This document shows positions 36,239 through 48,683 of a stretch of 64,000 bases of DNA, piece by piece. The translations under genes were made by a program, and so were the position numbers. Under the pieces are notes generated by a model. The model saw nothing but the letters and a program-made list of their open reading frames with translations, did not search any database and was not told where the DNA came from. How positions within the stretch are numbered: position 1 is the first letter of the stretch; each line of letters opens with the position of its first letter. Source of the stretch: Congeria kusceri (Eukaryota > Mollusca > Bivalvia > Myida > Dreissenidae); contig CM051034.1 of assembly GCA_027627225.1 (NCBI GenBank), positions 42,389,048-42,453,047 of the forward strand, in the 5' to 3' direction.

Positions 36239-37947
36239 GAAATGCACAATAGTGCAAATAACCGAATTGTCCGTATTGTCCAGGTTGTCCCAGAGCATAA
36301 ATGGACAAGTGAAAAATTGGCATAATTTACTATATAATTGCTTTACGGACAAGTTGCAAATAGCATTTTCAAAAACGGACACGTAAGGCAACATATGATT
36401 TTGCCACCCCTGGACATTGATTCTGTAATAAGTGTTGCATTCTAAAATTAGAACGACAACGCTTATACTAAACTAACAACACAATGCACTCAATATTATA
36501 GGAAAAAATATAGGATTAAAAAACTACAGGGTACAGCTAAAAACGAGCAGGGTGGAAGTTCGGACCAATGTGTTGACATTGTCTAATAATTTGCTAAATC
36601 CAGTACTTTTATGTTATGAGTCTTTTGCTTCTAATTACGTTGTTGAAGCATAGTCTATTTATTTGTCAAAAGTATATTCAATTTCAAAAGATATTCAACA
36701 TGTTGACCAAATCAGAGGGACAGCAAGGGCGCACCAAACGGAGCCCTCTTATCGGCATGTGTGCTTGTGGGAGATCATTGGATGAAGATTGGTGCTGGTA
36801 ACATGTATTTTTTTCAGTTACCTTCTTGGCTTCCATGTGACAGTGCACAACCATACACCTGGCCCTTGCAGACCTGTGCCAGGTGTTGGTGAGTGTGTAA
36901 ACGCGGTACCAATAGCATGTGTGGCCGTTTTTTATTGACTGCACACTAGCTGAATACAGTTACAACATGGAAGTGGTCCAGGTTATGTATAGCGTTGCAG
37001 TAAAATGAAATGAAATTGTTTCAAAGTTATAGATCTATACATCAGTAAAACTAGATTCACATAAATAGAAAAATACAATATTATATTTAAATCTGTAATA
37101 ATATATGTGAGCAATGAACGCCCCTGGGTCAACTCCATTATGTTGGGCTAGGGACAGGGGGTTAAGTATCATGTTCATTAACTTCATTTGGTATGGTCAT
37201 GTGGTATTACCATAAACGTGATTTGTGGTAATAAGGGTTTCTCTCCTGGAGATTTATCTGGAGTTTCATTATTCTTATATTTAAATTAGTAAACCACATA
37301 GCTGTAAAGTGCCATCGTTAAAATATAACATAATCTGTAGATGAGCATGTAACTTGATTATAGTATATTTCCTAAGGCCTGGGTTTTGATTAATTCCAGT
37401 TATATATTTTATTATGCATGTATATAGATTAAATTAAAAAAAAAATGAAGTGATAATTCTATTTTTACAGAGCACGGATCTGAGGATATGGAGACTTTAC
37501 CAGATGGAAGAACATTCATAACCAGTGTGGGTAAACACTTGGCACCGTATAGCATTTCAAAATGATATATCCACACATAAACAACTACTATGTTATTTAT
37601 TCTGTCACATTTTAATGTGAAAGATAATCATTTTAATACAGAACAATTGCAGGTAAATTACCTTTATATTTAATAAGCATTCTTTAAAGATTTGCAGTTT
37701 AAAGGGTAAACATGAATGATTCATGAAAAGCTGATGAATAGAAAACTATCACTTATCTTCACAATTATACATATAAGAAGTGTGTTTTATGTTTTAGATT
37801 TTAATACATTTTAAAAATAATTTGAAACTGTGAAAAACAAATCTTACCTAACTAGCAAACATTTTATTATGCTTTGTGTTGCTTATTCCAAAGATGAAAA
37901 TATCGTTTAATTTAACTACACGTATTTCACAGGGCTACAAGTTAAGT

Positions 37948-37950
37948 TAA
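37948..37950 (+). other. In-frame TAA in exon 4 of PON copy 1
   Basis: The exon 4 frame is fixed by the acceptor (TTCACAG before 37933) and by its match to copy 2. Codons run GGC TAC AAG TTA AGT TAA TTT TCC, against GGG ATC AAC TTA TGT TTA TTT TCC in copy 2. No alternative acceptor between 37926 and 37950 avoids it. Confidence 0.8.
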
Positions 37951-40921
37951 TTTTCCTCACATGTAAATCGTCTGTATGAAGAGCAAGGCAGAAAAGGGAA
38001 GGTACTCTTATTTGATTTCAACAATCCGGACACTGGAGTTACAGAACTTGAGTTGGATTCTGATTTTGACTCCACTGATTTCTACCGACACGGAATAAGC
38101 GTCATACAAAATGAGGAATCTGGTAGGTAAAAAGAGCAGCAATGGGTAATATAAATAATACACTTATAAAAATATAATACATATTATGTCAATGTCCTTT
38201 TGAACAATTTGTATTTAGTTTTAAATGTTCTCTCACTCATCCACCAAAGAAGCACAGACTTAAGCGCCGAGGGCGACGTACGTTCTTCATAACGACAAAT
38301 TCTCTCGCTATATAGTGCAAATGTCAATATTTAATTATAGATTTAACTTTTTTCTTATTACGTTAATCAATGACAATGACATATCGCTTATTTGATCGTG
38401 TTCTTTTATGTTATACAAATAGCAAATCTGATCTTTTTAAACTATTTTTCCACATTTTTTAACAAAATTAATATTCCGTTGAAATAATTATACTGACAGT
38501 TCGAAGAAGGTGAAGAACATATAACATAAGGTTATTATGTCCTGCCAAGTTACTGGATTTGTTATCAAGTTGTTTTACACTATCACTGCGTCAGTACCAA
38601 TACATATCCATGATTTCATTTCATGTTTTTTTAATTTCTTAGCGTTTTAAATGTGTGATAATTGATATCAACAGGTGGGCCATCCTTGCTAATTTAGCTA
38701 CATCGAATATCTATTAATACATGTCCTTTAATAGATCTTTGGCTTCATTCATACTGTGCCACAATGAGCAAAATTGTATATGAAAATAATTTAGTCGATT
38801 TTACATTTGGTATAATATCAATTTCACAAAACAGATATTAAATACATGTAGTACGCTTTCCAGTCTTTGTAAAACTGGAAAATTTAAGAAGTGTACGATT
38901 CATTAAATCACATACATGCATAATGTTAGAAAAACGAAAAAATGTTTTTAAAAAAACTGACGATAATTTTATCATTTGTAAGCAATTTAAACAGCCTCGT
39001 GAAATATAATTGTCCAAGAAAATAGATACGAATAATTCGTAGCAAAACAAAACACTTTATATCACGACGACAGCAACTTTTCAAGAATTGAAAGATTTAC
39101 TCACTAAAGCAGAAATAAAAAAATAGCAATAAAATTTGTGGGAACAAATGAACACATTTAATAAACTTGAACATATTTGGAGTAATAATAATGAAACATC
39201 AAACACTCTGGACCAGTTTTATGTATATAACAATTTTTTTTATTCCGTTCAAAGTTATCCAAAAGTCTGCAAATTTCATTACACAAGGTATACGAGTATT
39301 GTCGTCGACGGAAACTAAATGTTAATGTAGAAAACACAAAACAATATAATGACAGACACGCAAAAAATAAATGTTAATTTGTTTAAGCCAATAAAAATGA
39401 TATAAACGATTTAAAATGATTAAATTATCTCGTATATTAAATGTAATTGATCTTTAAGGAAAGATCACTATCTTCATCGTCAATCATCCTGATGGTAGAG
39501 ACACAGTGGAGAAGTTTGAATTTGTGCAAGAGAGACTCTTCCTGAAACATCTTAAGACGTATGCCGACGAGAGCTTTAGAATGTAGGTACTTCATTAACA
39601 AAACTTGGCTATACTGCTTTTAAGACGAAAGCCACAATTTTACATATACCAATTCCGGTAGTGGTCATATTTGAAAAATAAATACCAATGTGTCTGATAC
39701 CAGCTTCTATTTAAAATATTTTATCCTACACTTATATCTCAAACACCTTTAGCCTAAAGTAAAACTTTTATTTTCAAGTTTAGAGCATTAAATTTGAATA
39801 ATGTTGAAAATAGTGTTTTTATAAAAAGCTGTATCACATTTTATCAGTCAATTCAATCTTCTTTTGTAAGACACATCAGAGGCTACGGAATATTTTACAT
39901 TCGTTTTCGAACAGTTCTGTAGTTGGGTGACACAACTGACACAACTGAGCGTTGAAAATATAAAACTTTATATAAATATGATTCAATATTGTACAATATT
40001 GTTATTTAGAAAATGGTTTTGACCATTTAACACATATTCTTTATATGCACAATAAAGCTGAGCTAATATAGTTGAAGATTGGATGATGCGTTTATATAAA
40101 TAAATATAAATATGTTATTTAGAAAGTACTATTAAAATCACACCATTGCAAAATACAGTTTAGCTTAGTTTGTTTCAGATTGAATGATGTCGCAGCCACC
40201 AGTGAAAACAGTTTGTATGTGTCAAATGTTGCGTTCTACCGCAACAAGTTTGGGGCGACCATTGAAACCCTGCTGCTGTTGCCATGGGGCAACGTCATGT
40301 GCGATGATGGTTCTAGCTACAAGATAGCGGTGGATGATTTGGTTTCGCCCAATGGCATTGCATTATCCTTGGATAAAAGGTTTGCATACGTTATTATTTT
40401 CTTTTTAATCATTTGAAACCATTCTCTGTCCAATCAAAGTTATATTATTTTCGAAATTGTATAAATTCAAAGCGGCGTATGTGCCTTTAATTAACGTTTT
40501 GCAAACATCGATATAATACTGCACCATTTTATTATTTGCTTTTAGGTCCGTGTATTTGTCACACGGCATGTTTCAGACGATGAATATATACCAACGTGAA
40601 GATAATGATGAACTTGACATTGTTCAGGTTGTTTTCAGTTCTCATTGTATCAATGCAATACATGAATACAAGTAAAATAGATTTTCTGAATATGTAAAAA
40701 ATATTTTGCAATCCATAAACACAATGGTTTGACCAATAGCAAAAAGTACAATTACACTGTTGTTTTTATTCGTCTAGGAGTTACCACTCTACGCACATCC
40801 GGACAATATTCTCGTGGAGCAAAAGACCGAAAACATGCTTTTGGGAGCCCACCCGGTTCCCTACCAGTTATTGAAACACATGGAGACCCCTGATCTTGAA
40901 ATGTCCCCATCCAAGGCTGGT

Positions 40922-41620
40922 ACTTGTGAAACTCTGTCCAGCATTAGTTTGTTTTTGGGAGCTGTGAAACTCTGTCTAGCATTAGTTTGTTTTTTGGATC
41001 TGTGAAACTCTGTGAAACGCTGTCAGGCATTAGTTTGTTTTTGGGAGCTGTGAAACTCTGTCTAGCATTAGTTTGTTTTTGGGAGCTGTGAAACTCTGTC
41101 TAGCATTAGTTTGTTTTTGGGAGCTGTGAAACTCTGTCCAGCATTAGTTTGTTTTTGGGAGCTGTGAAACTCTGTCCAGCATTAGTTTGTTTTTGGGAGC
41201 TGTGAAACTCTGTCTAGCATTAGTTTGTTTTTGGGAGCTGTGAAACTCTGTCCAGCATTAGTTTGTTTTGGGGAGCTGTGAAACTCTGTCCAGCATTAGT
41301 TTGTTTTTGGGAGCTGTGAAACTCTGTCTAGCAATAGTTTGCTTTTGGGAGCTGTGAAACTCTGTCCAGCATTAGTTTGTTTTTGGTAGCTGTGAAACTC
41401 TGTCCAGCATTAGTTTGTTTTTTGGATCTGTGAAACTCTGTCTAGCATTAGTTTGTTTTTGGGAGCTGTGAAACTCTGTCTAGCATTAGTTTGTTTTGGG
41501 GAGCTGTGAAACTCTGTCTAGCATTAGTTTGTTTTGGGGAGCTGTGAAACGCTGTCAGGCTTTAGTTTGTTTTGGGGAGCTGTGAAACGCTGTCAGGCAT
41601 TAGTTTGTTTTGGGGAGCTC
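40922..41620. repeat. 38-bp minisatellite, about 18 copies, abutting PON copy 1 exon 8
   Basis: Unit of AGCTGTGAAACTCTGTC plus TAGCATTAGTTTGTTTTTGGG, with C/T and G/T variants, starting about 7-10 bp after the end of exon 8 (40915). The array fills most of intron 8. The equivalent intron of copy 2 has none of it. Confidence 0.93.
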
Positions 41621-42067
41621 TATAAAGCTGAACATTGGGGTGTCATCTGGAGACAGTACTCTTCCTGAACTATCTTAGTTTATATTGCATGCCTTTAACA
41701 TCTTAGTTTATAGTGCATGCTTTGTTTGATGAATTGTAATTCCCCAAGTATAAAAAGTACAGATTTTTTTCCAGATACACTTGTTTCAATAAACTATGGT
41801 TGTTACTTGTTAATGGTATAGCTTTTAATCCCTTTCAGGTATTGTATATTCACATGAAGAACAGTAGCTATGCCGAAGGAATAACTGAGCTGTATGCAAA
41901 CGATGGCCTTGGCATTTCTGCGTCTTCCAGTGCATCTTCGTACGACAACAAGATGCTTATTGGGTCCGTTTTTGACAAGCTTCTCTACTGTGAAGTAAGG
42001 ACGTTGAACTTAACACTTCGGCTCATTTCTTGCACTGTTCGTATTAGGAAATTCTACATTCCACTGT

Positions 42068-42073
42068 AATAAA
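42068..42073 (+). promoter_or_regulatory. AATAAA overlapping the last codon of PON copy 1
   Basis: AATAAA starts at the second base of the final TAA. A comparable AATAAA overlaps the stop of copy 2 (59789-59794). The two need not be the ancestral signal. Confidence 0.4.
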
Positions 42074-42559
42074 TATCTGTATACAGCGTTCGAGCTTAGA
42101 AAACAATTAATCCGGTGACGAAAACTGTGTGTTTTAAATATGAATAACCTTCGATGGGTATGTTTACATTAGCATATGCCGTATTTGATTCTATGCAATT
42201 TAAATATTTGTTTCTACAACATTGTTTTTTTTTTTTTTTTTTTTTTTTTTTTCAATGTCGAATGATTTTATTTCCATATATACAATACATTATACAAAAC
42301 ATAGGTCATTTTCATATGATGATGTACATTCAACAAGACGTGTAATATTTTACAGTAACATGTTATGTGACATATCACACGTAATTCAGCAAATCGTCAT
42401 AAACATTCAAATATTCTGAAACGATTTTACTAAAGGTACAGATCGACAATTGAAAAAAAAAAAAAATAGAAAAATGTAGATTGAAGAAGGTTAATAGAGG
42501 ATAGGGAAAATTATTTTGAATATAAATCTTTGAAATATACAGATTTTTAAACATTTTAG

Positions 42560-42590
<31 letters not shown>

Positions 42591-42991
42591 ACACGGTATT
42601 TCAGGACTTATATAATCACATACGAGCATCACTTACATATACAAGTTGTACTAAGAATACATGACAAACGTGCAACTAGGACATTGGCATTTGAGCATAG
42701 GATGTATTTTCTTTCAGAGAGCTGGTGGTGCATAACATCAATAGCATGTCAGGTTGGACAGTTAGCTATTTAGGTAATTCTTTAAAACCTTACGAAATTT
42801 ACGCCAACTTTCACAGAAGTATATTTCAGAAAGATATTGTATTTAAAATAAAAGATTATTGTTAAGGAGAGATAGATAGTTTTCAATGTATTAATAATGG
42901 GAGTAAGGCAAATGTTTAACTTTTGGAGGAACTATAACAAAAATAAAGACACCAACAAACATCTGTCATTAGTTAAAGTGTCTTACGTAAA

Positions 42992-43840
42992 TTAGTGCCC
43001 CGATCTACGAGCAAGATATGGTATTTTATCCAACACATATTTCCATTTTGATTCGAAATCATTGATTCTGTCTGCTAAAAGTGCGGCATTCCATTGATGC
43101 TCGTATTTATATGCTAAGTAATTTTTTGCACCTTCAACAGAAGGAATCAATAATGACATTTTGCATTTGTATATGTAAAGTTTTGTGTAAATGAAAATAT
43201 TATTTACTGCATCACTTTTTGTTTCTGCATAACCTAGTATGAAATTTTTCATGTTACAGTAAGGAAAAATTGTAGTCGGAAACAGATTATTTAAAAGAAA
43301 CTTTGAGGTGGGGCACTCCCAGAATATGTGTTCTATGGTCTCTTCGCTATTTTTGCAAAAGGAACATGTAGGGGATTCCGACAATTTCATTTTAAAAAGT
43401 AAGTAATTCGTTCCGATTATTCGGTGAATTATTCTGTACTGGAACCATTGAAATTGTGAATCAGAATTGATTGTGAAAGGTAAAAGGAAAATCGCCTTCC
43501 ATTCATCATTGCTTATTATAGTGTTTAATTTACTAGGCCATTTTTGTTTTATTGGCATTTCGATTTCTGTTCTTTTTAGGATGTTGTACATTCGTTTTGC
43601 CCCCGATTCTTTGCTTAAAATTACTTTAAATGATGGTGGTATAAAAGGTCTTTCCATTTTATAATTGTTTCTGTCAGTTTCGTGTATATTGTGTGATTTG
43701 AATTTTGTAAATATGGCCTTTTTAATACCTTGGTATAAAAGAAAGTCAATTTTCAGATTATATTTTATATTTATTTCATTTAATGTTAGAAATTTACCAT
43801 CACTATCTAACAGGTCACCTATATATTGTAACCCTGCCAT
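42992..43840 (-). pseudogene. LINE ORF2, C-terminal Cys-rich part
   Basis: 282 residues continuing the RT protein in a third frame. Includes QWFQYRIIHRIIGTNYLL, then CSFCKNSEETIEHIFWEC (C-x2-C..H-x4-C, zf-RVT-like), ending YLARRSGH. The frame extends upstream of the first Met to about 44060 (WLHIANSYVDFKKLV), showing where the frameshift lies. The same region is found on the plus strand at 29.03-29.54 kb. Confidence 0.87.
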
Positions 43841-44049
43841 ATACCAGGAATTAAAAAAGATGCTTTTATTTCCTATACATATTCCTTCGTTATAGAAAAT
43901 TGGATAGTAAAATATGTCCGTTGCATTAAATATTATTTTTTCTTGGAAGACGACAAATGATTGTAGAACGTCTTTCCAAAAAGGATTGGTTATTGTAGTT
44001 GCTAACTTTTGTGAATAATGTTTTCCACATCGTACAAGCTTCTTAAAAT

Positions 44050-45351
44050 CTACGTATGAATTTGCAATGTGTAACCAATTTCATTTGAGACATATACTCT
44101 TTTTAGCCATGTTAGTTTCATTGCATGAATAAAAGCTTTGATATTTATCATTTTGAGCCCCCCTTCACAATATTCTTTGCATAAAGTATTATAATTAATC
44201 CTACTTTGTCCACCCCATATAAAGTTTAGAAATATTGTGTTTAACTTTTTAATAAATTCCGATGATGGATTAGGAAGGGATATGAATAGGTGATTAAATA
44301 ATGATATCAATAATGTTTTTATAACTGTAATTCTGCCTATGGGTGTTAAGTTTCTTTTTTTCCAACTTAAAAGTGCATTCTCCATTTTAGCTATTTTTTC
44401 TTTATAGTTAATGTCTAATATCTGTTGTAGATCGATGTGATAATGAATTCCTAGCATCTGAAAACTGTGTTGGTTCCATTGAAGTTTCCATTTAGTTTTA
44501 ATACTTTCGGAACTGAATTTTTTCTTTCCAATCCATATTACCTTTGTTTTATCAAAGTTAACGTTTAGTCCAGAAATACATGAGAAATTATACAATGTAA
44601 GTAATGTTTCATTAAGACTTTTGTCCGCTCCATCCAAAATAATGGTTGTGTCATCTGCGAATTGTGAGAGTTTGTGTTCTATGTTATTGATGTTTACACC
44701 TTTGATGTCGTTATTATTTCTTATTTTTAAAGATAATATTTCTGCGCAAAGAATAAAGATGTAACAAGATAATGGGTCTCCTTGGCGACATCCACGCTGA
44801 ATAGGGAAGAATTCAGATAAATATCCACACTGTATGACTGCGGATTTGGCATCTTTGTAAAATATTTGAAACCAACGTTTGATGTCAGGACCAAAATTAA
44901 AGAAAGAAAGTGTCTCATCGACAAATGACCACGACAGAGAATCAAAAGCCTTTTCAAAATCGATTAAAAGCAACAAACCAGGAATATCTTTCTCTTCAGT
45001 AAAGTTCATAATATCAAATATAAGCCTTGTGTTTTCACCTATGTATCGACCTTTGATAAAACCTGTTTGATCACTATGTATAAGTTTATCCATGCATGTT
45101 TTCATCCTGTTTGCAATAACACCTGAGCCAATTTTGTAAATAGTATTTAAAAGTGTTATTGGTCTCCAATTTTTCAAAAATAATCTAGATCTGTCACCTT
45201 TTGGAATGCATGTAATAATCCCTTGAGTTTGAGTAACAGTTAATTTCCCACTTTGAAATGCTTCATTTAGAGATCTTACTACAAAAGTACCAATTTGTTT
45301 CCAAAATTCTACAGTAAAGCCTGAACTGCCCTGACTTTTATTATTAGACAT
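44050..45351 (-). pseudogene. LINE ORF2, reverse-transcriptase part
   Basis: 433 residues from MSNNKSQGSSGFTVEFWK. RT motifs: IPKGDRSRLFLKNWRPITLL, GFIKGRYIGENTRLI, LLIDFEKAFDSLSW (first Asp of the active site), RGCRQGDPLSCYIF and QFADDTTII (second and third Asp). The frame upstream of the first Met continues to a TAA at about 45380, which interrupts ORF2. Downstream, the frame slips near 44060, ending in the wrong-frame TLQIHT instead of continuing. Confidence 0.9.
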
Positions 45352-45566
45352 GTTTTTTAAGACATTAGTTGCTTCTTATACAGATATATTTCCTTCAAGT
45401 AGAAGCGCTTCTGTATCATTTAATTTTGGACCAATTATGTTTGTAATAAAATTTGAAAAACTTTTAGTTTCACAAGTATCTTTGCTTTGGTAAAGACATT
45501 GATAAAATTCTTTAACTTTATTTAAAATTTCTTTTTGATCAGTTGTAACATTTCCATTTTCATCTT

Positions 45567-46778
45567 CTAATTTATAGTTTTTACAGCTGCGCGTTGTTTT
45601 TCAAGATTACAAAAATATTTCGTTGGTTTTTCACCTTCAAGAATCCACTTTGACTTTGCTCTAGTGAGATAACCTTTTATTTTCTGTTCGTTTATATTTT
45701 CAAATTCTTGTTTTAAAATGTTTAATTCTTCCATATTAGCATCTGATAAATTTTGTTCCAGAACATTTATTTTATCTAGGATATATTTTTCATGTTTTGC
45801 ATTTGCTTTCTTTTTATATGATCCGTATGAAATTGCTTTTCCCCTCAATTCCATCAGTAGTGTCTCTAAAAAGAGTTGGTCACTGATGGTAAAACATATT
45901 TCACTATCTGGAATTAAATTCAAGTTATCAACATTGTAGACAGGAAGCGCGTATTGTTCTTTAATCTGAATAATTTTACTGTTAATTTCGTTAATATAAT
46001 TTAAATCGGAGAGAAGAGAATTATTGTGTTTCCACAGGCCCGACGCATGTTGGAATTCACTAAACATCAGGTCTAACATTATCAAGGAGTGGTCAGACTG
46101 TAGACTTGGTTTTATAGAAGTGGAATCAAAAGAGGCGAATAGATTTGTAGATAGTAGAAAAAAATCAAGTCTTGCTTGCTGTAAGGGATGTGACCTGCGC
46201 CAGGTGTATCTTTTAGTGGATGGATACTTTTCACGAAAGGGGTCTACAAGATTATACGTTTCAATAAACTCTAAAAGTTTACCCCTGGCTTTAGGGTTAT
46301 TTATGTTCTTATAATTACAATAGTCTATTTCCGGATTAAAAACCATATTAAAGTCACCACATATTATTAATGAGTCATTTCCAATATCATCAATTAATTT
46401 AAAAATGTTTGTGTAAAATGATGGAGTGTCTGTATTTGGACCATAAATAGATACCAGTGTAAAACGAGTTTCCCCAAAAGAGATATCTAGCGCTATATAA
46501 TTTCCACTATCATCAGGGATACATTGATGCGTTTTATAATCAAAATCGTTAGACACAAGTACAACGGTGCCCCGGGAATTTGTTGAGCCATAACTTGCAA
46601 AAAAATCACAACCCCACTCAGCGCGGATGTCGTTATACATATCTATGGAGAAGTGTGTGTCTTGCAAACAGTAAATATTACACTTATATTCCTTTAAATA
46701 ATTAAATACTTTATGTCGTTTAAAAGCGCCATTTAGACCTCTGCAATTTAGAGATAGAATTTTTAGTTTATCTGTCAT
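45567..46778 (-). pseudogene. LINE ORF2, AP-endonuclease part
   Basis: 403 residues from MTDKLKILSLNCRGLNG. Endonuclease/exonuclease/phosphatase fold motifs in order: LSLNCRGL, YCLQDTHF (catalytic Glu position occupied by Asp), VSIYGPN, IICGDFNMV, RRSHPLQQARLDFFL and SDHSLIML. A C-terminal linker ends KSKWILEGEKPTKYFCNLEK. It nicks the target DNA in active relatives. The frame breaks near 45570, where an A-rich run (GTAAAAACTATAAA) has gained or lost a base; the correct continuation lies in another frame. Confidence 0.88.
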
Positions 46779-47417
46779 TTATTAAAGTAGAGTAGGTAAG
46801 TATATAACCTTGCTTCACATTTACAACTCCTATGCTCAAGACGCCTGTCCTATTATTGTTAGGGTTAAGGATGCTCATAGTTACAGAGAAAAGTTAGGTA
46901 GTGGAAGAAAAAAGAAAGAGAAAAAAAATAAAATAAATTGAGACTGTTTTAGGTTCTTATGTTCAAAAAAAACAGCACATACATACCAGTTTTATTTTCA
47001 TTTTTATAATTTTATGTAGTTGTCCTTGTAATTTGAATTGATCAGTTAGTAGAAGTTGTTGTTTTCAATTTGAATTCAGAACAATTTATATCATCTTTAT
47101 ACTATCACTAATTTAGGGTTTATAATTATGTATAATTGAAATTCATTTAACAATAAAGCCCCTCATGGTAGAATGTGTTTTATTTTAGGAATGAGTTATA
47201 TACAGAATTACTTTTTGATAACTGTTTTTAATTATGTTGAGTGTGTTTTATAAGAATGCATTGGGAAATTACATTATGTTATTATTACTTGAGTATTTTT
47301 AACAAGTATCTGTAGTGCACTTTGAAAAAGCATGAACAAATTATTTGTACAAGTAGAACAATAAGAAAGCAACATTATAGTCACAAATAGGTACATAGTA
47401 CAGTTTCTACAACATTG

Positions 47418-48683
47418 TAATGGTACGAGCTAAAATGTAAATAATTTATATATACACTTTATGAGACTTCTAAAAATAGCTTGCAAAGAACATATATATA
47501 CTAGATCTTGGTAGTATGTAGTTCTTATTAAGAATAAATGTTCACATCATCATTGCATTTTTTAAACATATATGTAAATGTATTTACTGATTTTTATGAA
47601 TTCTGTATTTTCTAATTAATTAATTGAACTATTTGTAAAGTTTATATAATGGACTTGCCTTTGAAGGAATATTCAATCATTTACGTAACAAACGTTTTAA
47701 ACTATATGTAATTCCTTGGTTTTCCATACACATATGAAATTATTGTGTTGCTGTTATAAAACATGAGCGTTAGTTATGTAAGCACCGTCATTTTATAACT
47801 AAATGTAATACTGTTTTATTACACATTGAGTAAAAGCGTTTTATTATTTTCTATGATAAAATACGTGTTAAATGTACAAACTTAATTAAACGAAATTTAC
47901 ATTTGATGTACCGACGTTTGAAAGCTTGGTGTAGTATAACAATATTATATTATATTGCAAAAAATTATCTATGTGTAAAAACAATGTACATTGTACACGT
48001 CTGAATAAACATGTCTTGTCTTGTCTTGTCTATTATATATGGAACATTTTTAGTTGGTTCCTTGATGTAAGACATTATAAATTGTTATATACAATCTTCT
48101 TATCCAATTACCTACATGTTAACTAATTGTACACCATCGTTTGCATGTCAATGACTTCAGTTAAACAAACCTTCCTCTGGTTTTGTAAAATCACAGTGTA
48201 AATGAAATTGCACGGTTTGTAATGGTCTAGAATATTAATTTACTTTATTGGAAAACAACCTATGCGTATAGATGACTTGAGGAATACATACACAAATAAT
48301 TATTGTGCCATGAACACAACTACTGAAATATGTGTAACTGCAACAAATTATTGTTACATCTATTAATGTACTGTAATACTAAAGAGGCCATTCGTCAGTA
48401 TAATCCAATGGTGTTTATATTTTGTATGTACATTAAATTTTGTTATTGCCTCCATATTTATTTACTATTTTTGTTCTATTTGCTGTTTATAATGAATCAT
48501 GTTTTGTATTTTAACTTAAATACTCATTTTATATTTTATATTATGAATTTTCATATGTTTTATTTAACTGGTGCACTTTATAAATAAACTATGAATCTCT
48601 TGGCAATTTGTTTAAGTTTGTAATAATGTTTGATGTTTTTTTTTGTACAAAGTAAGAGGCATTAAGTATAGCACTTGTCCGTC
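47418..48683. other. Between LINE copies; a 3' LINE/retroelement tail at about 48031
   Basis: GAATAAACATGTCTTGTCTTG ending in four TGTCT units (48012-48031) looks like the microsatellite-tailed 3' end of a plus-strand non-LTR element; no coding part remains. A segment at 48440-48600 is a diverged direct repeat of 49130-49260. Confidence 0.4.

Larger units (their letters stand above)
33225..36817. other. Intron 1 of PON copy 1
   Basis: A 3.6-kb intron carrying a TA-flanked inverted-repeat element (34390-35364), a 29-bp minisatellite (35852-36195) and a small hairpin (36201-36238). No extra exon recognised. Confidence 0.7.
33160..42069 (+). pseudogene. Paraoxonase (PON)-like gene, copy 1, interrupted by an in-frame stop
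   Basis: Paraoxonase/arylesterase family: calcium-dependent six-bladed propeller lactonases. Exons: 33160-33224, 36818-36888, 37471-37526, 37933-38122, 39459-39582, 40179-40379, 40546-40627, 40778-40915, 41839-42069. Lengths and phases of exons 1-8 equal those of copy 2. Family residues are present: Cys in GPCRPVPG, Glu-Asp in GSEDME, His in HGIS, NHP, Asn-Asp in LNDVAAT, Asn in SPNGIA, Asp-Asn in HPDNIL, and Cys in LLYCE. Defects: TAA at 37948-37950 in exon 4 where copy 2 has TTA; exon 8 ends AAG/GC instead of AAG/GT; and the TAA that ends copy 2 is AAC here, so the frame runs on through 20 more codons to a new TAA at 42067-42069. No frameshifts elsewhere, so decay is recent or one base is a sequencing error. 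If the stop is real, only about 69 residues would be made. Confidence 0.85.
42225..47402 (-). mobile_element. Complete-length L1/Tx1-like LINE, target-site duplicated, ORF2 decayed
   Basis: Read on the minus strand the element starts at about 47402 and ends in a 28-nt poly(A) (T tract 42225-42252 on plus). AATAAA precedes the tail (TTTATT at 42267-42272). GTTTCTACAACATTG at 42210-42224 is repeated at 47403-47417, giving a 15-bp target-site duplication and fixing both ends (5178 bp). ORF2 begins ATG at 46778 and carries an endonuclease, a reverse transcriptase and a Cys-rich C-terminal zone. It is broken by at least two frameshifts and one stop. A 5' UTR of about 620 bp (46779-47402) has no ORF1. 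Confidence 0.92.

Noticed and set aside
42154..42632. Phe-rich open frames around 42.2-42.6 kb on both strands
   Set aside because: They are the poly(A)/poly(T) tail and A-rich 3' UTR of the LINE.
43467..46314. Plus-strand open frames over the LINE
   Set aside because: Antisense shadows of the minus-strand ORF2.
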